This document shows positions 56,663 to 64,000 of a stretch of DNA of 64,000 nucleotides, piece after piece. The number at the start of each line of letters is the position of its first letter. Positions within the stretch are counted from its first letter, which is position 1. The position numbers and the translations under genes are program-made. This DNA comes from Tahibacter amnicola (lineage in GTDB: Bacteria; Pseudomonadota; Gammaproteobacteria; Xanthomonadales; Rhodanobacteraceae), in assembly GCF_025398735.1 (NCBI RefSeq), contig NZ_CP104694.1:1637001-1701000 (forward strand), in the 5' to 3' direction. The notes under the pieces are model-generated. The model was not told the DNA's origin. It saw nothing but the letters and a program-made list of their open reading frames with translations, and searched no databases.

Positions 56663-58027
56663 ATGCACCGGCTCTTCCTGTTGGCTGTCCTGTTTCTGTC
56701 GGCTACTGCGCTTGCGCAGAACGCCGGCCTCGATCGCCGTTTCGGCGAACGCGGTATTGCCAGCCTGCGTGATCCATCTGTTCCGACCAACTACAAGCAC
56801 ATCGGCCTGGCCGCCTGTGCCGCACCGGACGGAAACCTCAACGTGGTCGTGCAGCAAGGCAATACCAGCCTGGCCCTGTTTCGCGTACTTCCCGACGGCA
56901 ACCTGGACACCCACTTTTCCGGGGACGGTTTCACCACCGTGACGGTGCCGCTGAGCAATGACGAAGGGGCGCAGGGGGCCTGCATGGCCGACGGACGTAT
57001 CCTCGTGCTGCGCCAGGTACCCGGTGTCGGCAACGACAGGAACTTCCAGCTCACCCGCCTGATGCCCGACGGGACGCTCGATGCGGGATTTGGGGCCGGA
57101 AGCGGCTACGTCACGGTGGACATGGATACGCATACGGCCGGGCTGGGCGACCTGGAATTTCCGCTTGGACTCAATATTGAACCCGGTGGCTCGATCCTGG
57201 TGTCGCTGCGCGTCTTTCTGGCGGACGGCGGTTCCCGGCCGGGGCTGGCCCGGTTCACCGCGGACGGCACGCTGATTTTCGCCCGTACCTATCTCACCCT
57301 TGCGGGTACCACGCCCAACTACGCGACGGCCGCGGGCATGGCACTCGACGGAAAACTCTGGCTTTTCGGCGGCGGGAACCCGACGGGCCTGCCGGTCTCG
57401 TCATGGTTCCGCGCGGTCGTGGATGCGCTGACGGGGGATGTTCTGCAGACCTTCGTCGCCAGCGACGGCAACTACGTCGTCGATGGTGGCCGTATCCTGC
57501 CCAGCGGCATCATGATCATCGCCGCCAAGTACGTTCCCCAGAGCGAACCCGGCGGCGCGTATCGCCCCCGGCTGTTGGTGGTGCGCGATACGGGAACGAC
57601 GTTTGTTGCGCTGCCGTCAGTCAGCCCGATGACCACCGGCACGCCGACCCTGTCACCCTTCCCCGGCGCGGGCGTGGCGATTCCGATCGGCGGCGACCGT
57701 GTTCTGCAAGGTTCGCCGATTGGCGATCTTGCCGGTGAATTCAATCTGGCGACCTATGCGGCCGTCGTCCAGCTGGGCGCGACGGCGGCGGAGGACAGGG
57801 TCGACGTACAGTTCGGCAACAACGGCCGGGTTCAGTTTGCCTATCGGACCGAAACGCCCTGCGCCAATGGAGCGCCGACGCTGCAAAATCCGGTGCGCTT
57901 CAGCAACTGGCGTGGGCGGCCGGTGCTTGCCGGCGTGCATTCGACCGACTGCACGAATGCCCAGCGTAACGCCTTCGCATCGCGCCTGCTGGCGCCGGAG
58001 GACATCTTCGGCGACTCCTTCGACTAG
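56663..58027 (+). CDS. Secreted delta-60 repeat beta-propeller protein
   Basis: Exported protein of 454 residues with a signal peptide (LFLLAVLFLSATALAQNA). The repeats LDRRFGERGIASL, LFRVLPDGNLDTHFSGDGF and LTRLMPDGTLDAGFGAGSGY are delta-60 repeats, a propeller family of unknown binding partner. The C-terminus ends EDIFGDSFD, resembling the IFxxxF tails of the GH44 and BNR proteins. CGAGGA precedes ATG 56663. A terminator ~120 bp upstream shows it has its own promoter. Confidence 0.83.
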   Translation: MHRLFLLAVLFLSATALAQNAGLDRRFGERGIASLRDPSVPTNYKHIGLAACAAPDGNLNVVVQQGNTSLALFRVLPDGNLDTHFSGDGFTTVTVPLSNDEGAQGACMADGRILVLRQVPGVGNDRNFQLTRLMPDGTLDAGFGAGSGYVTVDMDTHTAGLGDLEFPLGLNIEPGGSILVSLRVFLADGGSRPGLARFTADGTLIFARTYLTLAGTTPNYATAAGMALDGKLWLFGGGNPTGLPVSSWFRAVVDALTGDVLQTFVASDGNYVVDGGRILPSGIMIIAAKYVPQSEPGGAYRPRLLVVRDTGTTFVALPSVSPMTTGTPTLSPFPGAGVAIPIGGDRVLQGSPIGDLAGEFNLATYAAVVQLGATAAEDRVDVQFGNNGRVQFAYRTETPCANGAPTLQNPVRFSNWRGRPVLAGVHSTDCTNAQRNAFASRLLAPEDIFGDSFD

Positions 58028-58080
58028 CTGCTGGGGGCGGGTCGACGGCTGCGCTGCGTGCTGCAGGCAGCCGTCGTACC

Positions 58081-58782
58081 ATGCGGCGCATGGCCACGAT
58101 CAAGCTGTGGACGTTCGACGCCTTCCCGACGCTGCTGGCGCTGGTGGCCTCCGACGGTCCGGTCGTGTGCGAGGTGTATTCGTGCACCGGAATTTCGACG
58201 GTAGAAACCCCCGCCGATGCGGTTTCCCAGGCGCGCCGGCCGGAGGTGTTCCTGATTCACGGAAAGCTCGGCCAGGTGCGATTCTGTGCGCGCCGCAGTC
58301 CCCTGGATTTTCGCGACGGGCTGAAGGCCCGCGGACCGGGCCGAAGGACCTGGCTCACCGCGCGACGCACGTTTGAATCTGCCATTGCGCACGCGCTGGC
58401 GTTTGACGTCGAGTGCATGCCGTCGGCAATGAATATCCTGCTCGACGGTGACGCGGATACGGCCCGGGACTGGGCAGCGGCCCATCTTCGCCAGGGCAGC
58501 GGGCGGGTGCTCGGCGGTATTCTCGCTGCCATGGACCTGCACGACATCGTCGACACGCTGGCGTGCAATCCGTGGCTGTATCCGGCGTTGAAAGATCGAT
58601 GGCCGCAGCAGCGATTTGACGGGTATCTGGTGCCGCGGGACCCGGATGCGGAACACCAGGAAGGGGGGCGCTTCGACTACGTCACGACGCTGGCATCCGA
58701 GCACCTGGTCGATGTCGTTGCGTATCCCGATATCGTCGCTGCGAACCGGCACTTCCGCTGGCGCCAGGCCCGCGGCGGATAG
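58081..58782 (+). CDS. Conserved-looking hypothetical protein
   Basis: Soluble protein of 233 residues (or 230 from ATG 58090). I do not recognise its family. The start (IKLWTFDAFPTLLALV) superficially recalls PhzF, but PhzF active-site motifs are absent. Visible segments are EVFLIHGKLGQVRFCARRSP, RDWAAAHLRQGSGRVLGG and FDYVTTLASEHLVDVV. No signal peptide or membrane helix. Third-position GC bias is coding-like. Its stop is 6 bp from the convergent metallopeptidase gene. Confidence 0.6.
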   Translation: MRRMATIKLWTFDAFPTLLALVASDGPVVCEVYSCTGISTVETPADAVSQARRPEVFLIHGKLGQVRFCARRSPLDFRDGLKARGPGRRTWLTARRTFESAIAHALAFDVECMPSAMNILLDGDADTARDWAAAHLRQGSGRVLGGILAAMDLHDIVDTLACNPWLYPALKDRWPQQRFDGYLVPRDPDAEHQEGGRFDYVTTLASEHLVDVVAYPDIVAANRHFRWRQARGG

Positions 58783-58788
58783 GACAGG

Positions 58789-59781
58789 TCAGCCGGCTTC
58801 CGGTGCGAGCATGGCAACGGGCTCCCAGTCGCCCGGCCCCAGAATGGCCGCAGCCAGCGCGCCGAGGCGGATATCGAACACGGTCAGGGCGGCATCCGCG
58901 CCGGCGTCCTCGCACGTTGCGGCTTCGACGAATGCCGTGAATCGCTGCGCGTCCTGCACGAGGACGCCGGTCATGCGTTCGCACAGGTCGTAGGCCAGCG
59001 CGCTGCCCTCATCCGGGTGCAGGAAGGCATCGCCCGACCAGAACGCCTGGATCGTCCGGGCGTTCCAGTAGGCGGCATGACGTGCGTCCATTTCGGCCCG
59101 ACTGTAGAGCTGCGCAGACGGTGTATCCAGGGTGGGATAAAAAGTTTTTTCCATCTTTACCGCAAGGCCTTCGTCAACCCAGCGGGGCAGGCCCTGGTGC
59201 GCGAGCAGGCAATGGGTGAGCTCGTGGACGATGGTGTGTTCCATGTCGTCGAACCGGCGCCCGAAGAATACGAAGTGTCCGTAGCCGTGCTGGATGAACA
59301 TGCCGGCCGACATCGCGAACTCGCCTTCGTCGGGATAGTAGTTGCCGACGTAGTCGTAGTACTCATCGATGGTGTCGAAGATCATCACGATGACGGGCCG
59401 GGATTCGTCCCTGCGGGCAAGACCGTCCAGCACGCGCAGCAGGCGACGCTGCGAGCGCTCGCAGCAGGCCAGGATGTGTTGCGCGCTGCGTGCATCGAGA
59501 GTGGACAGCAGCCGGAAGCCCTCGGATCGACGGATCTGGTAGGCCGGACCGAGCCGTGCCCCCAGGACCTGCAGCCAGGCAGTGGCCGCGGCATCCCAGA
59601 AACCGGCCGGGAGTTCCCCGGTGTCGATTCCCGGAACGGCACGCCAGTCGGGAATGGGCAGGCTCGCCTCGGGCCGCCAGGCGAGCGACGGCAAGGTGTC
59701 CGGGGCACGGACGACCAGGGGGTAGGGATCCGGCCGGTCCGCGCCAGACCGGCCGAAGAGACGCGCGAGGAACTGTTTCAT
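58789..59781 (-). CDS. Gluzincin-type zinc metallopeptidase-like protein
   Basis: Protein of 330 residues. HELTH (186-190) provides the HExxH zinc motif and WVDEGLA (Glu204) the third ligand 14 residues after the second His, the gluzincin spacing. A helix-rich tail follows (HAAYWNARTIQAFWSGDAF). The N-terminal half is uncharacterised. No signal peptide is obvious from ATG 59781 (MKQFLARLFGRSG), so it may be cytosolic. It is encoded 55 bp after dxs in the same direction. Confidence 0.78.
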   Translation of the reverse strand: MKQFLARLFGRSGADRPDPYPLVVRAPDTLPSLAWRPEASLPIPDWRAVPGIDTGELPAGFWDAAATAWLQVLGARLGPAYQIRRSEGFRLLSTLDARSAQHILACCERSQRRLLRVLDGLARRDESRPVIVMIFDTIDEYYDYVGNYYPDEGEFAMSAGMFIQHGYGHFVFFGRRFDDMEHTIVHELTHCLLAHQGLPRWVDEGLAVKMEKTFYPTLDTPSAQLYSRAEMDARHAAYWNARTIQAFWSGDAFLHPDEGSALAYDLCERMTGVLVQDAQRFTAFVEAATCEDAGADAALTVFDIRLGALAAAILGPGDWEPVAMLAPEAG

Positions 59782-59836
59782 GGGCCTCCGCAGCCGTGGG
59801 CCGGTCACCGCGCCCGCTGCGCGGCGACCCGTCGCG

Positions 59837-61735
59837 TTACACGGCGCTGCGTAGCGCAGCACCCGCCGCCGGCGCGGCGCCCGGGAAGCGCGCCAGCACG
59901 GCCTTGCGGATACCGGGCGTGTCCAGGCCGCACAGGCTGAGCAATTGTTCCCGGCTGTCGTGATCGAGGAACACGTCGGGAAGACCCAGGTGCAGGATCG
60001 GACGGACAATCCCCTCCCGGGCGAGGCACTCGGCCACCGCGGCGCCGGCGCCACCCATGACGGCGTTGTCTTCGAGCGTGACGAAACCATCGTGGGTGCG
60101 CGCGAGCTGGCGCAGCAGTTCCTCGTCCAGCGGCTTGACGAATCGCATGTTCACCAGCGTCGCACCCAGCTCGCGCGCGACGGGTTCTGCAGCGGCGAGG
60201 GTGCTGCCGAAGGACAGCAGAGCGAGGCCGCGCCCCTCGAGGCGGACCTGTGCCTTGCCGATTGGCAGCGTGACGAGGTTTTCATCGATGGCCGCACCCG
60301 GACCGGTACCGCGCGGGTAGCGGATCGCCGCCGGCCCCTCGTAGCGGAAGCCCGTGGTCAGCATGGCGCGGCACTCGTTTTCATCGGCCGGCGCCATGAC
60401 GACCATGTTCGGGATGCAGCGCAGGAACGACAGGTCGAAGCTTCCCGCGTGGGTGGCGCCGTCCGGGCCGACCACGCCGGCGCGGTCGATGGCGAAGGTC
60501 ACGTCGAGATTCTGGATCGCCACATCGTGGATCAGCTGGTCGTAGGCGCGCTGCAGGAAGGTCGAATAGATCGCGACCACGGGCTTTGCGCCCTCGCAGG
60601 CCATGCCGGCGGCCAGGGTCACCGCGTGTTGCTCGGCGATGGCGACGTCGAAATAGCGCTGCGGATATTCCTGGGAGAAGCGCACCAACCCCGATCCTTC
60701 GCGCATCGCCGGCGTGATGCCGTACAGCCGCTCGTCGGCCGCCGCCATGTCGCACAGCCACTGGCCGAAGACGTCGGTATAGGTCGGCTTGCCGGGCGCC
60801 TTCTTGATCAGGCCCTTGACCGGGTCGAACGGGCCGACCGCGTGGTACTCGATCTGCTCGCGTTCGGCGGGGGCGTAGCCCTTGCCCTTGGTGGTCACCA
60901 CATGCAGCAGCTGCGGGCCACGCAGCTCCTTCACGGTACGCAGTGCATGCAGCAGGGCAGGCATGTCGTGGCCGTCGATCGGGCCGGTGTAGTGGAAGCC
61001 GAGTTCCTCGAACAGGGTAGAGGGGACGAACATGCCCTTGGCGTGCTCCTCCCAGCGCTTGAAGAAGCGCCAGATGAACGAGCCGCGAGGCATGGCGCGC
61101 TTGGCGCGGTCACGCAGCTGGTTCAGGCGGCGGCTGGACATCAGCCGCGCCAGCATCTTGCTCATCGCGCCGACGTTCTCACTGATCGACATGCCATTGT
61201 CGTTGAGCACGACCAGCATGTCCGGTTCGACATCGCCGCCGTGGTTCATGGCCTCGAAGACCATGCCCGCCGTGGCAGCGCCGTCGCCGATCACCGCGAC
61301 GACCTTGCGTGGATCCCCCTTGCGCTGGGCCGCGATGGCCATGCCGAGCGCGGCCGATACCGAGGTGGAGGAATGACCGACGCCGAAGGTGTCGAATTCA
61401 CTTTCCTCGCGCCGCGGAAACGGCGCCAGGCCGTCCTTTTTCTTGACCGTGGTGATGCGGTCGCGGCGACCGGTGAGGATCTTGTGGGGGTAGCACTGGT
61501 GCCCCACGTCCCACACCAGCCGGTCTTCCGGTGTCTGGAAGAGATAGTGCAGGGCGACGGTCAGCTCGATCACGCCAAGACCGGCGCCGAAATGGCCGCC
61601 GGAGGTGGCGACGGATTCGACCAGGTATTCGCGCAGTTCCCGGGCGACCTCGGGGAGGTCCGCATCGGTGAAACGGCGCAGGTCGGAGGGCGAGTCGATT
61701 CGGGCGAGGCGCGGGTAGCGCTCAGGGTCGATCAT
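59837..61735 (-). CDS. dxs: 1-deoxy-D-xylulose-5-phosphate synthase
   Basis: Thiamine-diphosphate enzyme (632 residues, normal length) that condenses pyruvate and glyceraldehyde-3-phosphate, the first step of the MEP isoprenoid pathway. Hallmarks: [34 protein letters not shown], the ThDP motif [19 protein letters not shown] to LNDNGMSIS, the catalytic Glu region [13 protein letters not shown], and [18 protein letters not shown] 61735 ([14 protein letters not shown]) is the family start; upstream frame is not coding. Confidence 0.97.
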   Translation of the reverse strand: MIDPERYPRLARIDSPSDLRRFTDADLPEVARELREYLVESVATSGGHFGAGLGVIELTVALHYLFQTPEDRLVWDVGHQCYPHKILTGRRDRITTVKKKDGLAPFPRREESEFDTFGVGHSSTSVSAALGMAIAAQRKGDPRKVVAVIGDGAATAGMVFEAMNHGGDVEPDMLVVLNDNGMSISENVGAMSKMLARLMSSRRLNQLRDRAKRAMPRGSFIWRFFKRWEEHAKGMFVPSTLFEELGFHYTGPIDGHDMPALLHALRTVKELRGPQLLHVVTTKGKGYAPAEREQIEYHAVGPFDPVKGLIKKAPGKPTYTDVFGQWLCDMAAADERLYGITPAMREGSGLVRFSQEYPQRYFDVAIAEQHAVTLAAGMACEGAKPVVAIYSTFLQRAYDQLIHDVAIQNLDVTFAIDRAGVVGPDGATHAGSFDLSFLRCIPNMVVMAPADENECRAMLTTGFRYEGPAAIRYPRGTGPGAAIDENLVTLPIGKAQVRLEGRGLALLSFGSTLAAAEPVARELGATLVNMRFVKPLDEELLRQLARTHDGFVTLEDNAVMGGAGAAVAECLAREGIVRPILHLGLPDVFLDHDSREQLLSLCGLDTPGIRKAVLARFPGAAPAAGAALRSAV

Positions 61736-61881
61736 TGCGTGGGATCCAGACGTCAGGACGCTATTTTCGGCCACCGATCCTGTCTGGGCAAGGAAGCGGG
61801 CCGGGCTTGACGCGGGCAAAGCCGGCCGGCGGGCGGGCAAAACGTCGCAGCGACCGCGTTTCCGGGCGCCCGGGGGGCGGC

Positions 61882-62475
61882 TCAGCTGGGGCGCCGGTGC
61901 TTGGGCAGGTGCCCGACCAGGAACTCCATCTGGTCGGCCAGGATGTTGCGGTTGGACAGGATCAGGTGCTCGACCCAGCTTGGACGGTACGGCACGGCCA
62001 GCAGCGGCATTCCCGCCTGCTGGGGGGTCCGGCTGCCCTTGCGCACGTTGCAGTGCAGGCAGGCGCAGACGACGTTTTCCCATTCATCCCGGCCACGTTT
62101 GGACAGGGGCAGGACGTGGTCGCGGGTCAGGTGCGATTTGTGGAAGTGCTGCCCGCAGTACATGCACAGGTAGCGGTCGCGGGCGAACAGCGCGGCGTTG
62201 GTCAGGGCGGGCGCTGGCTCGTAGGCACCTGGACGGGCGTGGCCGCGACTGGCGACGATCGGGTGAAGCTGCAGAAGGCTCTGCAGGCCGGTGTCGCGGC
62301 TCGTGCCGCCGTGGATGGTCAGACAGGGGTCGCCCAGGGTCCAGGCGACGGCGCCGCGGACATAGAGGCAGACTGCGTCCTGCCAACTCATCCAGTCGAG
62401 AATGCGACCGGTCGAGTCGAGCGACAGGACCCGCGTCGAATGAATATCGCCATCAGTTCGGATAGCGCCGAGCAT
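61882..62475 (-). CDS. HNH endonuclease
   Basis: HNH-fold nuclease of 197 residues. The zinc-type HNH core is CMYCGQHF (Cys104, Cys107), [20 protein letters not shown] (His120 general base, Asn134) and CLHCNVRKG (Cys139, Cys142). This McrA-like single-domain type is widespread in chromosomes as a conserved gene; its biological role is not clear. GGAGG lies upstream of ATG 62475. Encoded upstream of dxs with 146 bp between. Confidence 0.88.
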   Translation of the reverse strand: MLGAIRTDGDIHSTRVLSLDSTGRILDWMSWQDAVCLYVRGAVAWTLGDPCLTIHGGTSRDTGLQSLLQLHPIVASRGHARPGAYEPAPALTNAALFARDRYLCMYCGQHFHKSHLTRDHVLPLSKRGRDEWENVVCACLHCNVRKGSRTPQQAGMPLLAVPYRPSWVEHLILSNRNILADQMEFLVGHLPKHRRPS

Positions 62476-62647
62476 TCCGTCCTCCGTTCACGCCTTGGCG
62501 ATGAAACGGGCGTCCTAGCCGCCGTAACTCCCTGATTGAAGGGCAGCATAGCGGAAAACAGGTAGGCAATGTGCGATTGGCGCCGCGCCCGGGCCTGCGC
62601 CCGGAAAAGGGGCCGCGACGCGGCCCCCTGGGGGAAGCAAGTGGCGA

Positions 62648-63574
62648 TTACTGTTGTGGCGTGACGGCACCCGTCGGAGCGCCCGGCGTGGTGTTGTTGA
62701 AGTTGCGGTTGTCGCCGAAGGTCTGGATCTGGCCGCCGAGATTGGTCAGGCCGATCGCGTTGTTGACGAACAGCGAGCGCGAAATCATCGCGATGCCCGA
62801 GCTCAGGGTCGACACCGCGGCGCCGTTGTTGCCACTGGCGGTGACGTTGTCCAGCACCATCACGGCGCCGTTACCGGTGGCCTGGAAGCCGAAGATGTCG
62901 TGATTGGACGAGACGGAGTTGCGCACCGTGACCTTGCTGGGCGCGGCGGCCTTCAGTCCGAACTGGCTGCGGGTCATCTGCACGTTGTCGAGCAGCACCA
63001 CGGCGCTGCCGCCGCCGGTCGGCGCGATATTGATGGCGCCGCCATTGACCACGTCGCGGGCATTGTGGATCTGGCTGTCGGTGACCACCAGGCTGGCGTT
63101 GGCCGTGGACGGTGCGAAATCGATACCCTTCTGGATGCCGCCGTTGATCACGCAGCGCTCCACGGTCAGGCTGCTGCCGGCGAGGAAACGGATACCGTTG
63201 AGACCGCTGGTATGGCCGTCGATGCTCAGTCCCCGCAGCACCACGCGGTCGGTCGACGCGGCATTGATGATCACGCCGTTGGAGCCGGCGTTGAGGATGC
63301 CGCCGATCGAGCCATCATTCTCGATGGTGATGGACTTGGTGATGGTGACCGCGCCGAATCCGGCCGAATCGAGCACGCTGATGATGCCCGAGGCGGCGGT
63401 CTTGGAAATCGCACCTGCGAATGTCTTGCAGGGTGCGGTGCGGCTGCACGGGTTGGCGTCGTCGCCGACACCGGATACCCAGGTTCGGGTGGCCTGGGCG
63501 TAGGCATTCGATGCGAACAGGCAGGTCAGCGCGAGGGCTGCGATGCTACGGCCGATGCGGTTGAAAGATGTCAT
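62648..63574 (-). CDS. Secreted right-handed parallel beta-helix repeat protein
   Basis: Exported protein of 308 residues with a signal peptide (SIAALALTCLFASNAYAQ). It has TWVSGVGDDANPCSRTAPCKTFAGAI, the opening typical of this family, followed by regular beta-helix rungs with Asn/Ser/Val ladders (LRGLSIDGHTSGLNGIRFL; LDNVQMTRSQFGLKAAA; LDNVTASGNNGAAVSTLSS). Probably surface or extracellular; no pectin-lyase catalytic residues are evident. ATG 63574 is preceded by a GGGGA. A CRP-like site lies upstream at 63706. Confidence 0.85.
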   Translation of the reverse strand: MTSFNRIGRSIAALALTCLFASNAYAQATRTWVSGVGDDANPCSRTAPCKTFAGAISKTAASGIISVLDSAGFGAVTITKSITIENDGSIGGILNAGSNGVIINAASTDRVVLRGLSIDGHTSGLNGIRFLAGSSLTVERCVINGGIQKGIDFAPSTANASLVVTDSQIHNARDVVNGGAINIAPTGGGSAVVLLDNVQMTRSQFGLKAAAPSKVTVRNSVSSNHDIFGFQATGNGAVMVLDNVTASGNNGAAVSTLSSGIAMISRSLFVNNAIGLTNLGGQIQTFGDNRNFNNTTPGAPTGAVTPQQ

Positions 63575-63691
63575 GGATGTCCCCGATTGATTGATAAGAC
63601 CGCGCGGACGGCGACGTCGACTCAGCGGGGAGGCGGCTGGGAGTGCCGCACAGTGCAGGCGAGTCGGTGCGGCGACGCCCGGGGCCCGGGC

Positions 63692-63721
63692 ATTGTATAC
63701 CCGAGTGTGACGCGCAGCACA
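63692..63721 (-). promoter_or_regulatory. CRP/Clp-type site and -10 box upstream of beta-helix gene
   Basis: On the minus strand TGTGCTGCGCGTCACA (63721-63706) matches TGTGA-N6-TCACA in nine of ten positions. Then, within the next ten bases, come TATACA (63699-63694) and TACAAT (63697-63692), possible -10 boxes. It lies 131 bp before ATG 63574. Confidence 0.5.
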
Positions 63722-63798
63722 GTTGGGGCAGATCCGCCCCAGTCTGCTACGCCCGATGATCGCCACCGACCGCGTTGTCGCAAATGACCGCCGTACGG

Positions 63799-64000
63799 TT
63801 ACTTCACCGGCTTGGCCATGCGCAGGATTTCGGTGCCGAAGCCGCGGCGCTCGTACAGCTCACGAGCCCGCTTGTTGCCTTCGAACACGGCCAGCGTGAC
63901 GAAACGGCAGTGGTGATCACGGGCGAATCGCTCGGCATACGCGATCAGCGCGCTGCCGACCCCTTTGCCGTCGTGACTGGGCGCGGTCACCAGGTCCGAA
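63799..64000 (-). CDS. GNAT-family acetyltransferase (C-terminal part; gene runs off window)
   Basis: The frame is open to the right edge. The visible ~67 residues cover the acetyl-CoA-binding motif (DGKGVGSALIAYAERFARDH) and motif B (GNKRARELYERRGFGTEILR), both typical of GNAT N-acetyltransferases. The N-terminus and substrate region are not in the window. Confidence 0.82.
   Translation of the reverse strand, partial: SDLVTAPSHDGKGVGSALIAYAERFARDHHCRFVTLAVFEGNKRARELYERRGFGTEILRMAKPVK

Noticed and set aside
58081-58782. Assignment as a PhzF-family isomerase from the N-terminal resemblance.
   Set aside because: The rest lacks PhzF length and active-site motifs; the resemblance is limited to about ten residues.
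59945-61810. A 621-codon open frame on the plus strand opposite dxs.
   Set aside because: It mirrors the codon structure of dxs on the other strand; no motif and no ribosome site. Similar antisense frames at 14179-15978, 16020-17693, 24432-26174 and 2217-3713 are rejected for the same reason.

Overview
The window is high-GC DNA with dense, mostly non-overlapping genes. It looks like a gammaproteobacterium of the Xanthomonadales/Lysobacterales, probably near Rhodanobacteraceae (Dokdonella/Tahibacter/Rudaea-like). That is inferred from the gene set: a Pil-Chp chemosensory cluster, a VTGTHIRR-type TonB-dependent receptor, TonB and Ser/Thr kinase proteins sharing PPGxNA repeats, many secreted beta-propellers, C-terminal 'IFxNGF'-type tails and a MetJ repressor. 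No rRNA or tRNA gene, plasmid or phage gene is visible.

Layout. 1-6.5 kb: the 3' end of the twitching-motility chemosensory operon (ChpA/PilL-like CheA hybrid, CheB-like esterase, CheW-like ChpC). 6.8-9.1 kb: rsmE, divergent from an orphan sensor kinase. 9.2-13.2 kb: a membrane Ser/Thr kinase coupled to a secreted partner. 13.3-17.5 kb: a secreted beta-propeller protein convergent with a FadL-type porin. 17.8-21.1 kb: QmcA/NfeD pair, then gcvT and gcvH. 22.0-22.6 kb: a MetJ repressor fused in frame to a Lys/Ala-rich histone H1-like tail, with a strong internal ribosome binding site in front of the tail. 22.9-30.2 kb: SRPBCC protein, secreted GH44 glycosidase, TonB protein followed by a triplicated terminator, GPP34 protein and a serine beta-lactamase-fold protein. 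30.7-39.1 kb: a frameshifted CadC-like sensor, AraC regulator, TonB-dependent receptor, DUF6345-like protein and an unknown secreted partner. 39.3-47 kb: GNAT, a large BNR/Ig-like secreted protein, a TolB-like propeller and a RAYT transposase with its repeat arrays. 47-56.2 kb: GMC oxidoreductase, MOSC protein, NTT-like transporter, a giant membrane protein and prmC. 56.6-64 kb: delta-60 repeat protein, an unrecognised ORF, a gluzincin, dxs, an HNH nuclease, a beta-helix protein and a GNAT fragment.

How it fits together. The theme is a soil or aquatic polymer degrader with twitching motility, a large secretome and TonB uptake. Three secreted-protein genes have near-consensus CRP/Clp-type sites (TGTGA-N6-TCACA) upstream, suggesting a shared regulon. 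Housekeeping genes (rsmE, gcvTH, prmC, dxs) are interspersed. The most unusual items are the MetJ-histone fusion, the RAYT with its dispersed repeat family, a TonB-receptor N-terminal signature inside a giant inner-membrane protein, and the triplicated terminator.
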